DNA of 64,000 bases from Lachnospiraceae bacterium (GCA_024680055.1 JAILCP010000058.1:1-64000), one strand, 5' to 3'. Shown: positions 8,641-18,204, counted from the first letter of the stretch. The notes: generated by a model not told the origin, from the letters alone. Program-made: numbers and translations.

Positions 8641-9492
8641 TTGGACTATAATATTAACTTTCCCCACCTTGGAATCTATTTGGACCATGTAGGGAAAAGT
8701 ATCCATATAGGTGGCATTGAAATTGCTTTTTACGGCATTGTGATTGCCTTTGGTATGATGCTTGCCATTCTTTTGGCAATGCATGAGGCAAAACGCACCG
8801 GACAAAAGGAAGAAGATTACATGGATCTGGCAATCTTTGGAATTGTGTTTGGTGTTATTGGCGCAAGACTTTATTACGTGGCGTTTCGATGGGACCTGTA
8901 TAAAGACCATCCTCTCAGTATTTTAAATACCAGAGAGGGAGGCCTTGCGATTTATGGTGGAATTATAGCGGCTGTAATCACCGTAGTGGTTTTTTCTAAG
9001 GTGAAGAAGAAAAACATGGGCCAAATCTTTGATACGGCAGCCATGTCCCTGGTTCTTGGCCAGATTATCGGCCGATGGGGAAACTTTTTTAACCGTGAAG
9101 CCTTTGGAGATTACACGGACAACCTGTTTGCCATGCAGCTACCGGTTTCTGCGGTTCGAACGGATGAAATTACCACGAAAATGTGGGAGAACATTGTGAC
9201 CAATCATGGAATTTCCTATATTCAGGTGCATCCGACCTTTTTGTATGAAGGGTTGTGGAATCTGTGCGTACTGGCTGTTTTATTCTGGTACAGGGATAAA
9301 AAGAAATTCCAGGGAGAACTGTTTTTGCTCTATATTGGAGGCTATGGCCTTGGAAGGTTTTGGATCGAAGGCCTTAGAACAGATCAGTTGCTTATTGGAA
9401 ATACGGGAATTGCAGTATCAAGGCTTTTGTCACTGGTAATTGTCATTGGCGTTGTTGTGCTTGATCTTTATAAACGAAAAAAAACAAAATAA
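8641..9492 (+). CDS. lgt: Prolipoprotein diacylglyceryl transferase Lgt
   Basis: Integral membrane enzyme that transfers diacylglyceryl from phosphatidylglycerol to the lipobox cysteine of prolipoproteins; several lipoproteins occur in this window. Seven hydrophobic segments, with the Lgt signature GRWGNFFNREAFG in the middle. The track starts at TTG 8626, but TTG 8641 has GGAGG (8628-8632) 8 nt upstream and gives the family N-terminus, so I place the start there (283 residues). A TTG start implies modest translation. Cotranscribed with thrS. Confidence 0.93.
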   Translation: MDYNINFPHLGIYLDHVGKSIHIGGIEIAFYGIVIAFGMMLAILLAMHEAKRTGQKEEDYMDLAIFGIVFGVIGARLYYVAFRWDLYKDHPLSILNTREGGLAIYGGIIAAVITVVVFSKVKKKNMGQIFDTAAMSLVLGQIIGRWGNFFNREAFGDYTDNLFAMQLPVSAVRTDEITTKMWENIVTNHGISYIQVHPTFLYEGLWNLCVLAVLFWYRDKKKFQGELFLLYIGGYGLGRFWIEGLRTDQLLIGNTGIAVSRLLSLVIVIGVVVLDLYKRKKTK

Positions 9493-9504
9493 ATATCAAA
9501 TCAG

Positions 9505-9537
9505 GCATCCTTTGCAAATGCAAGGGGTGCTTTTTTT
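9505..9537 (+). terminator. Terminator of the thrS-lgt operon
   Basis: Stem GCATCCTTTGC / GCAAGGGGTGC (two G-U pairs), AAAT loop, seven T. Confidence 0.88.
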
Positions 9538-9638
9538 GATGCAAAATTTTCCTCCACATCTCACCACAAAAAGGAAAAAAACCTCAAAAAATCCCTGAAA
9601 AAACTTTGTGAAAACATGTATTAAATCCCCTGAAAACC

Positions 9639-9667
9639 TTGATTTTTCAAGGGATGTGGTGTATTAT
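9639..9667 (+). promoter_or_regulatory. mraZ operon promoter
   Basis: TTGATT (9639-9644), a 17-nt spacer, and TATTAT (9662-9667). The -35 overlaps a perfect hairpin CCTTGA-TTTT-TCAAGG, and an A-rich stretch with the direct repeat AAATCCC(C)TGAAAA lies upstream (about 9587-9636). Nothing else is evident in the 292-nt gap apart from the terminator and operator. Confidence 0.7.
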
Positions 9668-9675
9668 ATAAACAT

Positions 9676-9711
9676 AAGTGGAGGAAAGTGGTTGGAAATG
9701 CCACAAAGTGG
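9676..9711 (+). promoter_or_regulatory. Putative MraZ operator: four AAGTGG-type repeats at 10-bp spacing
   Basis: AAGTGG begins at 9676, 9686 and 9706, and a variant AAATGC begins at 9696, so the four repeats are phased exactly one helical turn apart, starting right after the predicted transcription start (about 9674). MraZ is known to bind arrays of short G-rich repeats at 10-bp period ahead of its own operon (TGGG in E. coli, AAAGTG-type in Mycoplasma). Autoregulation here is therefore a well-grounded inference. Confidence 0.72.
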
Positions 9712-9784
9712 TGGATAAGTTGACAACTTTGTGGATAACAGCCGTAAGAGATACGAAACATGTGGAAAGGCAGGTGAGGGCGAA

Positions 9785-10213
9785 ATGTTCATGGGTGAAT
9801 ACAATCATTCCATTGATGGGAAAGGACGAGTTATTATTCCTTCCAAATTCAGAGAGGAACTGAAAGATGAATTCGTCATCACCAAAGGCTTTGATGGATG
9901 CTTGTATGGATACACCATGGAAGAATGGAAAAATATCGAAGAGAAACTCAAAGGCGTGAACCTCACCTCAAAAGATGCCCGTAAGTTCCTTCGTTTCTTC
10001 TTCTCGGGAGCAGCCACATGTGAAGTTGATAAACAGGGAAGAATCCTGATTCCTCCTACACTGAGAGAATATGCAGGATTGGAAAAAGAAATTGTTACTG
10101 CAGGAGTGTTCTCCAAGATTGAAATTTGGGCCAAGGATCGTTGGCAGGAGAACAATTACGATGATATGGATGAAATTGCCGAGCATCTTTCAGAACTTGG
10201 CCTTAGCATTTAA
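9785..10213 (+). CDS. mraZ: Transcriptional regulator MraZ
   Basis: First gene of the division/cell wall cluster; an AbrB-fold DNA-binding protein that forms rings and regulates its own operon. Two SpoVT-AbrB domains are visible (about residues 5-47 with GEYNHSIDGKGRVIIPSKFR, and 75-120 with CEVDKQGRILIPPTLR). The track begins at GTG 9731, but ATG 9785 with a GTGAGGG ribosome site gives the standard MFMGEYNH N-terminus and 142 residues. The phased repeats upstream are its likely target. rsmH follows after 13 nt. Confidence 0.95.
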   Translation: MFMGEYNHSIDGKGRVIIPSKFREELKDEFVITKGFDGCLYGYTMEEWKNIEEKLKGVNLTSKDARKFLRFFFSGAATCEVDKQGRILIPPTLREYAGLEKEIVTAGVFSKIEIWAKDRWQENNYDDMDEIAEHLSELGLSI

Positions 10214-10226
10214 GTGGAGATAAGAT

Positions 10227-11165
10227 ATGGAGTTTAAACATGTATCCGTTTTGCTGGAAGAAACGGTAGGCGGTTTGAATGTGAAACCGGATGGAATATA
10301 TGTGGATGGCACCTTAGGAGGTGCAGGACACTCATATGAAATATGCAAACAGTTGAATGGGAATGGCCGATTGATTGGAATTGATCAGGATGAGGATGCA
10401 ATTAAAGCAGCTTCAGAGAGATTGAAAGATTTTAAAGATAAGGTCACCATTGTTCGAAGCAACTATTGCAACATGAAAGAAGAACTAAAGAAACTTGATA
10501 TTGAAAAAGTGGACGGCATTATGCTGGACCTTGGAGTTTCTTCTTATCAGCTGGATACGCCAATGAGAGGTTTTACCTACATGGAAGAGGATGCACCCCT
10601 TGACATGAGGATGGACAACCGTAAATCCCTTACAGCGGAATACATTGTTAACAACTATAGCGAGGAAGACCTTTTTCACATGATTCGGGATTACGGAGAA
10701 GATCGATTTGCTAAGAACATTGCAAAACACATTGTAATAGAACGAGAGAAACAACCGATTAAAACAACCGGGGAGCTCACAGCGATTATTAAAGGAGCCA
10801 TTCCCATGAAGGTTCAGGTAACCGGAGGCCATCCGGCAAAAAGAACCTTTCAGGCAATCAGAATTGAATGCAATAAGGAATTGGATGTTTTAAGAGATAC
10901 ACTGGATGATATGATCGAACTTTTAAATCCAAAAGGAAGGCTTTGTATTATCACATTCCATTCTTTGGAAGATCGTATCGTAAAGAACCATTTTAAGAAA
11001 GCGGAAGATCCGTGCATATGCCCGAAAGAATTTCCGGTTTGCGTATGCGGAAGAAAACCACTTGGAAAAGTAATTACAAGAAAACCAATTCTTCCATCAG
11101 AAGAGGAATTGGAAGTGAATTCAAGATCAAGAAGTGCGAAATTAAGAATTTTTGAAAAGAAATAA
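10227..11165 (+). CDS. rsmH: 16S rRNA (cytosine-1402-N4)-methyltransferase RsmH
   Basis: SAM-dependent methyltransferase acting on the decoding site of 16S rRNA (formerly MraW). The SAM-binding GTLGGAGHS motif is near residues 29-37, the [11 protein letters not shown] signature near residue 100, and the C-terminal [10 protein letters not shown] tail is intact; 312 residues. It lies in the fixed position after mraZ, and a GTGGAG ribosome site precedes it. Confidence 0.97.
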   Translation: MEFKHVSVLLEETVGGLNVKPDGIYVDGTLGGAGHSYEICKQLNGNGRLIGIDQDEDAIKAASERLKDFKDKVTIVRSNYCNMKEELKKLDIEKVDGIMLDLGVSSYQLDTPMRGFTYMEEDAPLDMRMDNRKSLTAEYIVNNYSEEDLFHMIRDYGEDRFAKNIAKHIVIEREKQPIKTTGELTAIIKGAIPMKVQVTGGHPAKRTFQAIRIECNKELDVLRDTLDDMIELLNPKGRLCIITFHSLEDRIVKNHFKKAEDPCICPKEFPVCVCGRKPLGKVITRKPILPSEEELEVNSRSRSAKLRIFEKK

Positions 11166-11178
11166 AGGAGCTGAGCAA

Positions 11179-11718
11179 ATGGCAAGAACAGCAAGAATGA
11201 ATGAAATGTATGTATATGGAAATACAGTACCGAAATATATACCGAACGAGGATGACGTATTTGATTATCAGAGAGAGGCTAAAGAAAGAGCGAGACGTGC
11301 CTACGAAGAAGAGAGACTGAGAGCAAGAAGACGTCAGAGACGTATTCTGGAAAGAGAAAAGAAAATCAGCCGCACCAACATGGTGGTTATGACCATGGCC
11401 AGCGTGGTGATTCTTTTGTTATGTGCGGTATACATTCATTTAAACGCTCAGCTTATGACCACTATGGCCAATGTAAGCAACTTAAAGACAGAGGTCATCA
11501 ATCTCACTGCGGAAAATGATTCCATGGAAAAGAACATTGAAACATCAGTAGACCTTGAAAAAATTCGTAAAACTGCAGAAAAAGAACTTGGTATGGTATA
11601 TCCAAAAGAAAGTCAGATTGAATACTATCATGTGGATAACGCAGACTATATGGAACAGTACAAAGAAATCCCGGGAAAGACTTCCGGAAATGTATTGGAT
11701 AAGATTTTTATTAAATAA
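11179..11718 (+). CDS. ftsL: FtsL-like cell division protein
   Basis: Small bitopic septal protein that joins DivIB/FtsQ and DivIC and activates FtsW-FtsI. A long charged cytoplasmic part (residues 1-65, many Arg/Glu), one membrane segment (about 67-88), then an external coiled coil (about 89-125) with the TAEKELGMVYP motif common to FtsL. The track starts inside rsmH at 11152, but ATG 11179 has AAAGGAG at good spacing, so I use it (179 residues). Sequence conservation in this family is low; position between rsmH and ftsI is the main support. Confidence 0.85.
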   Translation: MARTARMNEMYVYGNTVPKYIPNEDDVFDYQREAKERARRAYEEERLRARRRQRRILEREKKISRTNMVVMTMASVVILLLCAVYIHLNAQLMTTMANVSNLKTEVINLTAENDSMEKNIETSVDLEKIRKTAEKELGMVYPKESQIEYYHVDNADYMEQYKEIPGKTSGNVLDKIFIK

Positions 11719-11733
11719 ACGGTGGTAAGAAAC

Positions 11734-13629
11734 GTGGCAAAGGTAAGAGTAACCTATCGACTAACTAAATCAATGAGAAAAAAGATTATCGTAACCCTTG
11801 GTATGATAGCCTTTGCATTGTTGTTCCTGATAGGAAGAATTGTTTATATTCAGGTGGTGAAGGGAGATGCCTACAAGAAAATCGTCCTTGACCAAAATGA
11901 ATATGACAGTCAGACAATCCCATACAAAAGAGGAGATATTCTCGATCGCAATAAGACCATACTTGCAACCAGCACCGATGTGTATAATGTAATTTTGGAT
12001 TGTAAGGTATTAAATGCCAAAGAAGAGAGTATACAGCCCACCAGACAGGCACTGCTTGATTGTTTTAATGAGTTAAAAGAAGAGGACATTAACAAAGCCT
12101 TGAAGGATACACCAGACAGTCAGTACTGTGTACTTCTGAAAAAAGTGAGTTATAAAGAAACCAAGGCTTTTCGCGACTTGCAGGAAAAGGATAACAGTAA
12201 GATTGCAGGCATCTGGTTTGAGAAAGAATATGAAAGATATTATCCATATGAGGATCTGGCCGCGGCCACAATCGGTTTTACCACTTCGGGAAACCAGGGA
12301 ATCAACGGACTCGAGAATTATTACAACAGTACCTTAAACGGCACCAACGGACGTAAATACGGATATCTTGACTCCGATGATGATTATATGAAAACCACCA
12401 TCGAGGCAAAAGATGGCAAGAGCCTTGTTTCCACCATTGACATGACCATTCAGTCCATTGTGGAAAAGAAGGTAAAAGCATTTAACAAAAAGAATTCCCG
12501 CAAAGGAAAACTTGGCAGCAAGCACACCAGCGTGGTGGTTATGGATCCTAATTCCGGAGAAGTATTATCCATGGCCCAGTATCCAAGCTATGATTTGAAT
12601 AATCCAAGGGATTTGACCGGGCTTTATTCAGAAAGCGCCATTGAAAAAATGTCCGATAAAAAGAAACTGGCGGCATTAAATGAACTGTGGAACAATTACG
12701 CCATTACAGAGACATACGAGCCGGGATCCACAGCAAAACCTTTTACCGTGGCATGCGGGCTTGACAGTGGAAAGCTTAAGGGAGATGAAACCTATTACTG
12801 CAACGGTTATCAGAAAGTCGGCGGTTACAAGATTCATTGTGCAAACCACAATGGACACGGTCTTGAAACCATAGAAAAAGCATTGAACAATTCCTGTAAT
12901 GATGCCTTAATGCAAATGGGAGCACAAATCGGGAAGAGTACATTTATAAAATACCAATCCATTTTTGGATTCGGTAAGAAAACCGGAATTGATTTAACCG
13001 GTGAATCACGAACAGACAGTTTGATTTACACAAAGGAAACCATGGACGCCACAGCCCTTGCAACCAACGCCTTTGGTCAGAACTTCAATACCACAATGAT
13101 TCAGCTTGGCTCAGGATTTTGCTCTTTGATCAACGGCGGAAATTACTACCAGCCGCATATGGTAAAAGAAATTTTGAACCCGGACGGAAGCACCTATGAA
13201 ACGGTGGAACCTACGTTGGTAAAGCAGACCATTTCCAAAGAAACCAGTTCCTATATCCGTAAGTATTTATATACCACAGTGAACGAGGGTACTGCACAAA
13301 GTGCAAAGGTGGAAGGATATACCATGGGTGGTAAGACCGGTACCGCGGAAAAATTGCCGCGAGGCAACGGAAAATACCTGGTATCCTTTATCGGTTTTGC
13401 ACCGGCTGCCAATCCAAAGGTGATGATTTACGTGATTATAGATGAGCCAAATGTTGCCAACCAGGCACAAAGCTCACTGGCAACGGGTCTTGCAAAAGAA
13501 ATTATGACAGATGTATTGCCATATATGAATATTTACCCGGATGAAAAGAAAAAGGGCGCAACCCCTAAGATTATAACGGGTACAGAAGATTACACCGAAG
13601 GTGGAATCTTTGAAAAAGTAGATAATTAG
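11734..13629 (+). CDS. ftsI: Septal penicillin-binding protein 2 (FtsI/PBP2B type transpeptidase)
   Basis: Monofunctional class B penicillin-binding protein that cross-links septal peptidoglycan. One N-terminal membrane anchor (about residues 14-38), a dimerisation/pedestal domain, and a transpeptidase domain with catalytic STAK (Ser332), SCN (Ser387) and KTGT (Lys534). No C-terminal PASTA repeats, which argues against a SpoVD-like role. GTG 11734 is preferred over GTG 11722 because GGTGG precedes it by 8 nt; this choice is moderately certain. A terminator follows, so this ends the first dcw transcription unit. Confidence 0.94.
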   Translation: MAKVRVTYRLTKSMRKKIIVTLGMIAFALLFLIGRIVYIQVVKGDAYKKIVLDQNEYDSQTIPYKRGDILDRNKTILATSTDVYNVILDCKVLNAKEESIQPTRQALLDCFNELKEEDINKALKDTPDSQYCVLLKKVSYKETKAFRDLQEKDNSKIAGIWFEKEYERYYPYEDLAAATIGFTTSGNQGINGLENYYNSTLNGTNGRKYGYLDSDDDYMKTTIEAKDGKSLVSTIDMTIQSIVEKKVKAFNKKNSRKGKLGSKHTSVVVMDPNSGEVLSMAQYPSYDLNNPRDLTGLYSESAIEKMSDKKKLAALNELWNNYAITETYEPGSTAKPFTVACGLDSGKLKGDETYYCNGYQKVGGYKIHCANHNGHGLETIEKALNNSCNDALMQMGAQIGKSTFIKYQSIFGFGKKTGIDLTGESRTDSLIYTKETMDATALATNAFGQNFNTTMIQLGSGFCSLINGGNYYQPHMVKEILNPDGSTYETVEPTLVKQTISKETSSYIRKYLYTTVNEGTAQSAKVEGYTMGGKTGTAEKLPRGNGKYLVSFIGFAPAANPKVMIYVIIDEPNVANQAQSSLATGLAKEIMTDVLPYMNIYPDEKKKGATPKIITGTEDYTEGGIFEKVDN

Positions 13630-13632
13630 AAC

Positions 13633-13685
13633 AGCCCCATAGCCGACCTTCCTCGCTGTATGTCAATTCGGTTATGGGGCTTTTT
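13633..13685 (+). terminator. Terminator splitting the dcw cluster after ftsI
   Basis: A 14-bp stem AGCCCCATAGCCGA / TCGGTTATGGGGCT (one G-U), 21-nt loop, five T. It separates ftsI from mraY. Confidence 0.9.
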
Positions 13686-13692
13686 AAAAGAC

Positions 13693-13721
13693 TTGATAAA
13701 AGAGGAAAAAAGGAATATAAT
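13693..13721 (+). promoter_or_regulatory. Promoter of the mraY-murD-ftsW-ftsQ unit
   Basis: TTGATA (13693-13698), a 17-nt spacer, and a perfect TATAAT (13716-13721), only 8 nt after the ftsI terminator. Confidence 0.82.
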
Positions 13722-13757
13722 TTATCGGTTGAGACTATATAAAAAAAGAGGTATGAC

Positions 13758-14708
13758 ATGGTATACGATATAATTTTTCCGGTATTTATCAGTTTTATTA
13801 TTACTGCAATTTTAGGACCTATTGTAATTCCAATTCTTCGAAAAGCTAAGTTTGGACAGACAGAACGAGAGGAACTAAAGTCCCATCAGGTGAAAAACGG
13901 AACACCGACCATGGGCGGTATTATGATTCTTTTAAGTGTTCTTATCACTTGTCTGATTTACATGGGCAGATATCCAAAGATTGTTCCGGTGTTGCTTTTA
14001 ACCATCGGATTTGGCATCATTGGATTTATCGATGACTATTTAAAAGTTGTATTACGTCGTTCTGACGGACTTCTTGCATGGCAGAAAATGTTATGTCAGA
14101 TTGTGGTTACAACAATTTTCCTTGTATATATGATTAAGGTATCCGGAGTTTCATTGACAATTTTGATCCCGTTTACCGGATATTATTTAAATATTGGCTG
14201 GCTTGCAGTGGTGTTGCTTTATTTTGCCGTAATCGGAACGGTTAACGGAGTGAATTTTACCGATGGAGTGGACGGACTGGTATCCTGCGTAACCTTAATG
14301 GTTGCCGTATTTTTAACCATTGTATCCTTGGTTACAAAGGCAGGGGTATCCCCGATTTCCTGTGCTTTTATCGGAGCACTGCTGGGCTTTCTTTTGTACA
14401 ATGCACATCCGGCAAAAGTGTTTATGGGAGATACCGGTTCTCTGGCCCTTGGCGGATTCGTTGCGGGAATGGCTTACATGATGCAGATGCCGATTTTTAT
14501 TTTGATCATTGGATTAATTTATGTTGTGGAAGTTTTATCTGTAATTATACAGGTTACTTATTTTAAAAAAACAGGCGGAAAGAGAATTTTCAAAATGGCG
14601 CCGATTCATCATCACTTTGAATTAAGCGGATGGTCTGAAACACAGGTGGTTGCGGTTTTCACCATTGTGACAGCACTGCTGTGTATGGTAGCATATTTGG
14701 GAATTTAA
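13758..14708 (+). CDS. mraY: Phospho-N-acetylmuramoyl-pentapeptide transferase MraY
   Basis: Membrane enzyme that forms lipid I from UDP-MurNAc-pentapeptide and undecaprenyl phosphate. About ten hydrophobic helices in 316 residues. Recognisable motifs are GTPTMGGI, FIDDYLK (metal-binding Asp pair), NGVNFTDGVDGL, and KMAPIHHHFE near the C-terminus. The ribosome site is AAAGAGG. It opens the second dcw transcription unit directly after ftsI; murE and murF, often found between them, are not here. Confidence 0.97.
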   Translation: MVYDIIFPVFISFIITAILGPIVIPILRKAKFGQTEREELKSHQVKNGTPTMGGIMILLSVLITCLIYMGRYPKIVPVLLLTIGFGIIGFIDDYLKVVLRRSDGLLAWQKMLCQIVVTTIFLVYMIKVSGVSLTILIPFTGYYLNIGWLAVVLLYFAVIGTVNGVNFTDGVDGLVSCVTLMVAVFLTIVSLVTKAGVSPISCAFIGALLGFLLYNAHPAKVFMGDTGSLALGGFVAGMAYMMQMPIFILIIGLIYVVEVLSVIIQVTYFKKTGGKRIFKMAPIHHHFELSGWSETQVVAVFTIVTALLCMVAYLGI

Positions 14709-14723
14709 GAATGAGGAATAAAA

Positions 14724-16136
14724 ATGAACGTACAAGATAAATCATTTTTGGTTGTAGGCGTAGGAAAAAGCGGAATTGCAGCTGCAACCCTTTTAAAAGA
14801 AAAACATTGTAAAGTGTCTGTATATGACGGTAACAAGGACTTGAACGAAGCAGGCATTTTGAAAGAACACGAAGAGTTAAAGGGAGTTTCCATGTGTTTC
14901 GGAACCCTGACAGAGGAATTGAAAAAGGAAACGGATATTGTGGTTTTATCACCGGGTGTTCCTACCGATCTTCCTTTTGTACAGGAACTTGCAAATGCAG
15001 GAAAACTGATCTGGGGAGAAATTGAGCTGGCTTATACCTTTTCAAAAGGGGACGTGGTAGCCATTACAGGAACCAACGGAAAGACCACCACAACCACTTT
15101 GGTGGGAGAAATTATGCAGGAAGCCTACGGCAATACCGATGTGGTTGGTAACATTGGAAATCCTTACACCTTAGAGGTAACGCATCAAACAGATGCCTCT
15201 GTTACCGTGGCGGAAATCAGCAGTTTTCAGCTGGAAACAACACAGGAATTCCATCCTTTGGTGTCTGCAATTTTGAATATTACACCGGATCATTTAAATC
15301 GCCATCATACCATGGAGAATTATATTAAGGCGAAGGAAGATATTACCAAGAAGCAGACAAAAGAAGATGTTTGCGTATTGAACTACGACAACGAATACAC
15401 CGGGGAGTTTGCAAAACGCTGCCCTGCCAACGTGGTTCTTTTTTCTTCAAGAGAAAAGCTTGAGGACGGCTTTTATTATGAAGATGGCACAATTTATCGT
15501 GCCGGCGTCAGAAAAGAAGGAACAGGAAAGAAGGGGGCGACCTTTGTTTCCTATAATCAGGATAAAGACAGTGTAAAAGAGATCATGAAGACCAATGAGA
15601 TGAATCTGGTGGGTCTTTGTAACATAGAAAACGTAATGGCTGCCCTTGCCATTGCAGAGTCTATGAATGTGCCTTTGGATACCACATTAAAAGTAATCAA
15701 ATCCTTCAAGGCTGTGGAACACCGAATTGAGTTTGTTGCAACCAAACACGGCGTTGACTATTACAACGATTCAAAGGGAACCAATCCGGATGCGGCAATT
15801 CAAGGAATCAAAGCCATGACGAAGCCAACTATTTTAATCGGCGGCGGTTATGACAAAGGCAGTGAGTACGATGAGTGGATCGAAAGCTTTGACAACAAGG
15901 TGAAATTACTTGTTTTAATCGGTGCAACCAAAGAGAAAATTGCCAAGTGTGCAAAAGAGCATGGAATCAATCAGGTGGTTTTAACCGATACCTTTGAAGA
16001 TGCCATGGACATTTGTATAAAAGAGGCAAAAGAGGGAGATGCGGTTTTATTGTCTCCGGCATGTGCAAGCTGGGGCATGTTTACCAGTTATGAAGAGCGA
16101 GGTAAATTATTTAAGAAAATCGTTAATGCAATTTAG
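14724..16136 (+). CDS. murD: UDP-N-acetylmuramoylalanine--D-glutamate ligase MurD
   Basis: Cytoplasmic Mur ligase that adds D-Glu to UDP-MurNAc-L-Ala. An N-terminal Rossmann-like domain (VVGVGKSGIAAA), a central ATPase with P-loop GTNGKTTTT near residue 115, the NHxDxH-type region NITPDHLNRH, and a C-terminal ligand domain with DSKGTNPDA. At 470 residues it is slightly longer than many MurD proteins but complete. It follows mraY by 15 nt and ftsW follows by 9 nt. Confidence 0.96.
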   Translation: MNVQDKSFLVVGVGKSGIAAATLLKEKHCKVSVYDGNKDLNEAGILKEHEELKGVSMCFGTLTEELKKETDIVVLSPGVPTDLPFVQELANAGKLIWGEIELAYTFSKGDVVAITGTNGKTTTTTLVGEIMQEAYGNTDVVGNIGNPYTLEVTHQTDASVTVAEISSFQLETTQEFHPLVSAILNITPDHLNRHHTMENYIKAKEDITKKQTKEDVCVLNYDNEYTGEFAKRCPANVVLFSSREKLEDGFYYEDGTIYRAGVRKEGTGKKGATFVSYNQDKDSVKEIMKTNEMNLVGLCNIENVMAALAIAESMNVPLDTTLKVIKSFKAVEHRIEFVATKHGVDYYNDSKGTNPDAAIQGIKAMTKPTILIGGGYDKGSEYDEWIESFDNKVKLLVLIGATKEKIAKCAKEHGINQVVLTDTFEDAMDICIKEAKEGDAVLLSPACASWGMFTSYEERGKLFKKIVNAI

Positions 16137-16145
16137 GAGTAGTAA

Positions 16146-17315
16146 ATGGACCAGGCACAGAGAGCAGAAGTAAGCAGTACAAGAAAACTGAAAAAGAAAA
16201 AAAGAGGTGCAGACAGGCCTGTAGTATTTTTTGACTTCAGCCTTTTGTTTGTGATTCTGTTTTTGCTGGTGTTTGGCCTGATTATGATATACAGTACCAG
16301 CTTTTATCTTGCTGATTTAAAACTGGGAAAGCCGGACTACTATTTCAAAAAGCAGGCCATTAGTTGTGCCATTGGACTGGTTGGAATGTTTGTCACCGCA
16401 AATTTTGACTATCACAGATACGATAAATTGTCCGGGTACATTTATTGGATTGCCTTTGCAATGTGTGTTCTGGTATGCATTCCGGGAATCGGTATTGAAT
16501 TTAACGGTTCCAGGCGTTGGCTGGGATATGGACCATTGACCTTTCAGCCATCGGAAATTGCCAAAATTGCCTGTCTGATTTTTGTGGCTTCCGTGGTTTG
16601 CAAAATGCCAAAGAAAATCAACAATTTCAGTAAGGTGGTCAGAACCATTGGCATGGTATTTCCTATTTTCGGAATGGTTGCCTATACAAATTTAAGTAAT
16701 GCATTGATTATTATGATTATCAGTGTATTTATCATTTTTACCGCCAGCAAAAAGTATATACAGTTTTTTGCTGCCGCCGGCGTTATAGGAGTTGCCGGTG
16801 CGATTCTTATTATGGTGGAGAGCTATAGAGCCGAGCGAATTGACGCATGGTTACATCCGGAAACCGCAACAAAGGGATTTCAGGTGTTACAGTCCTTGTA
16901 TGCCGTTGGATCGGGAGGTCTTTTTGGAAAGGGCCTTGGACAAAGTGTGCAAAAGTTAGGTTACGTTCCGGAAGCGCAAAACGATATGATTTTTTCCATT
17001 ATCTGCGAGGAACTGGGACTTTTTGGAGCCATCGCCGTAATTCTTTTATTTGTGTTAATGATTTGGAGATTTGTGGTAATCGCCAACAATGCACAGGATT
17101 TATTTGGGTCTCTTTTGGTGGTTGGAGTTATGGGTCACATTGCAACCCAGGTGATTTTAAATATTGCCGTAGTCACCAACACCATTCCAAATACAGGTGT
17201 ATCCTTACCTTTTATCAGCTACGGAGGAACGTCGGTGATTTTTCTTTTGGCGGAAATGGGTATTGTATTAAATGTATCAAAAGGAATTCAGTTAGAGGAT
17301 AAAGATGAAGCGTAG
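16146..17315 (+). CDS. ftsW: Septal peptidoglycan polymerase FtsW/SpoVE (SEDS family)
   Basis: Lipid II glycosyltransferase of the SEDS family with about ten membrane helices in 389 residues. A basic cytoplasmic tail of about 25 residues (KKKKRGADRP) precedes the first helix. Motifs include GSRRWLGYGPLTFQPSEIAK and, near the end, PNTGVSLPFISYGGTS. Placement between murD and ftsQ supports a division role. FtsW and the sporulation paralogue SpoVE cannot be told apart by inspection. The gene overlaps ftsQ by 11 nt. Confidence 0.93.
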   Translation: MDQAQRAEVSSTRKLKKKKRGADRPVVFFDFSLLFVILFLLVFGLIMIYSTSFYLADLKLGKPDYYFKKQAISCAIGLVGMFVTANFDYHRYDKLSGYIYWIAFAMCVLVCIPGIGIEFNGSRRWLGYGPLTFQPSEIAKIACLIFVASVVCKMPKKINNFSKVVRTIGMVFPIFGMVAYTNLSNALIIMIISVFIIFTASKKYIQFFAAAGVIGVAGAILIMVESYRAERIDAWLHPETATKGFQVLQSLYAVGSGGLFGKGLGQSVQKLGYVPEAQNDMIFSIICEELGLFGAIAVILLFVLMIWRFVVIANNAQDLFGSLLVVGVMGHIATQVILNIAVVTNTIPNTGVSLPFISYGGTSVIFLLAEMGIVLNVSKGIQLEDKDEA

Positions 17316-18066
17316 AGAAGAGCAGGACAGTAGCAACGAAGGCGGTTTTTTGAAGGTGATCACCGTTCTTTTGGCCGTTGTAATCATACTTGCAATGGGA
17401 TTTTTAGGAGTCTATTTTGGCTGTAACATTAAAAAGGTTACAATAAAAGGAAATAAACTGCATGATGATGAGGAAATCAAACAGGTGGTTCTCAATGACA
17501 ATTATTCCTGGAACAGTGTTTATGTTTTTTTGAAATACAAATTCAAAAAGCCGGAGACCATAGCCTTTGTAGATACGGTGGAAGTTTCGCTGAAAAGTCC
17601 TACAGCCATAGAAATCAGGGTCTACGAAAAGAATATGATTGGATACGTGTACGTACATTCCACCGCCCAGTATGCATACATTGACAAGGACGGAATTGTG
17701 GAGGAGTTGTCCACGGAAAAAATAGATAATGTGGTGCAGATTAAGGGCCTTGAGGTAAAAGATGTAAAACCTTACGAAACCTTGAATGCTGAGAGCAAAA
17801 GTCTTTTTAAAGATTTGTTGACTCTAACGAACACGTTGCAAAAATATGAACTTTCCCCAAAGAGAATACGGGTTTTGGAAGATAAAACCTTTTCCCTAAG
17901 CTATGATGACGGTATTAAGGTCAAAATGGGTAAGGCCACCAATCTGAATGAAAAAGCGGTGCGCTTAAAGAAAATCTTTCCAAGATTGAAGGGTCTAAAA
18001 GGAACACTTCACCTGGAAGATTGGGAAAACGAAAGTTCGGATATCACGTTCGAAAAAGAAAAATAG
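17305..18066 (+). CDS. ftsQ: Cell division protein FtsQ/DivIB
   Basis: Bitopic division protein of 253 residues: a short charged cytoplasmic tail, one membrane helix (about residues 16-38), then a POTRA domain (beginning KVTIKGNKLHDDEEI) and a DivIB/FtsQ beta domain (LYVYEK-type AIEIRVYEKNMIGYVY). It partners FtsL and DivIC at the septum. The start lies inside the ftsW end (11-nt overlap), indicating coupling. Sequence similarity in this family is weak, but topology and position agree. Confidence 0.88.
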   Translation: MKRREEQDSSNEGGFLKVITVLLAVVIILAMGFLGVYFGCNIKKVTIKGNKLHDDEEIKQVVLNDNYSWNSVYVFLKYKFKKPETIAFVDTVEVSLKSPTAIEIRVYEKNMIGYVYVHSTAQYAYIDKDGIVEELSTEKIDNVVQIKGLEVKDVKPYETLNAESKSLFKDLLTLTNTLQKYELSPKRIRVLEDKTFSLSYDDGIKVKMGKATNLNEKAVRLKKIFPRLKGLKGTLHLEDWENESSDITFEKEK

Positions 18067-18087
18067 CAAATTCGTCTCTTAAAAGTG

Positions 18088-18116
18088 TTGATTAATTGTT
18101 TGAAAGAGGGTATTAT
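18088..18116 (+). promoter_or_regulatory. ftsZ promoter
   Basis: TTGATT (18088-18093), a 17-nt spacer, and TATTAT (18111-18116). A further TATAAT-like element at about 18160-18165 may mark a second start. The leader is about 85 nt. Confidence 0.7.
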
Positions 18117-18204
18117 TTTATTAGTGCTATTTTGAGAATTGGTTAATTATAATTAAGAATATAATAAATACTTGAGAAACTGCGAGAATGAAGGAGGAAG
18201 GACC

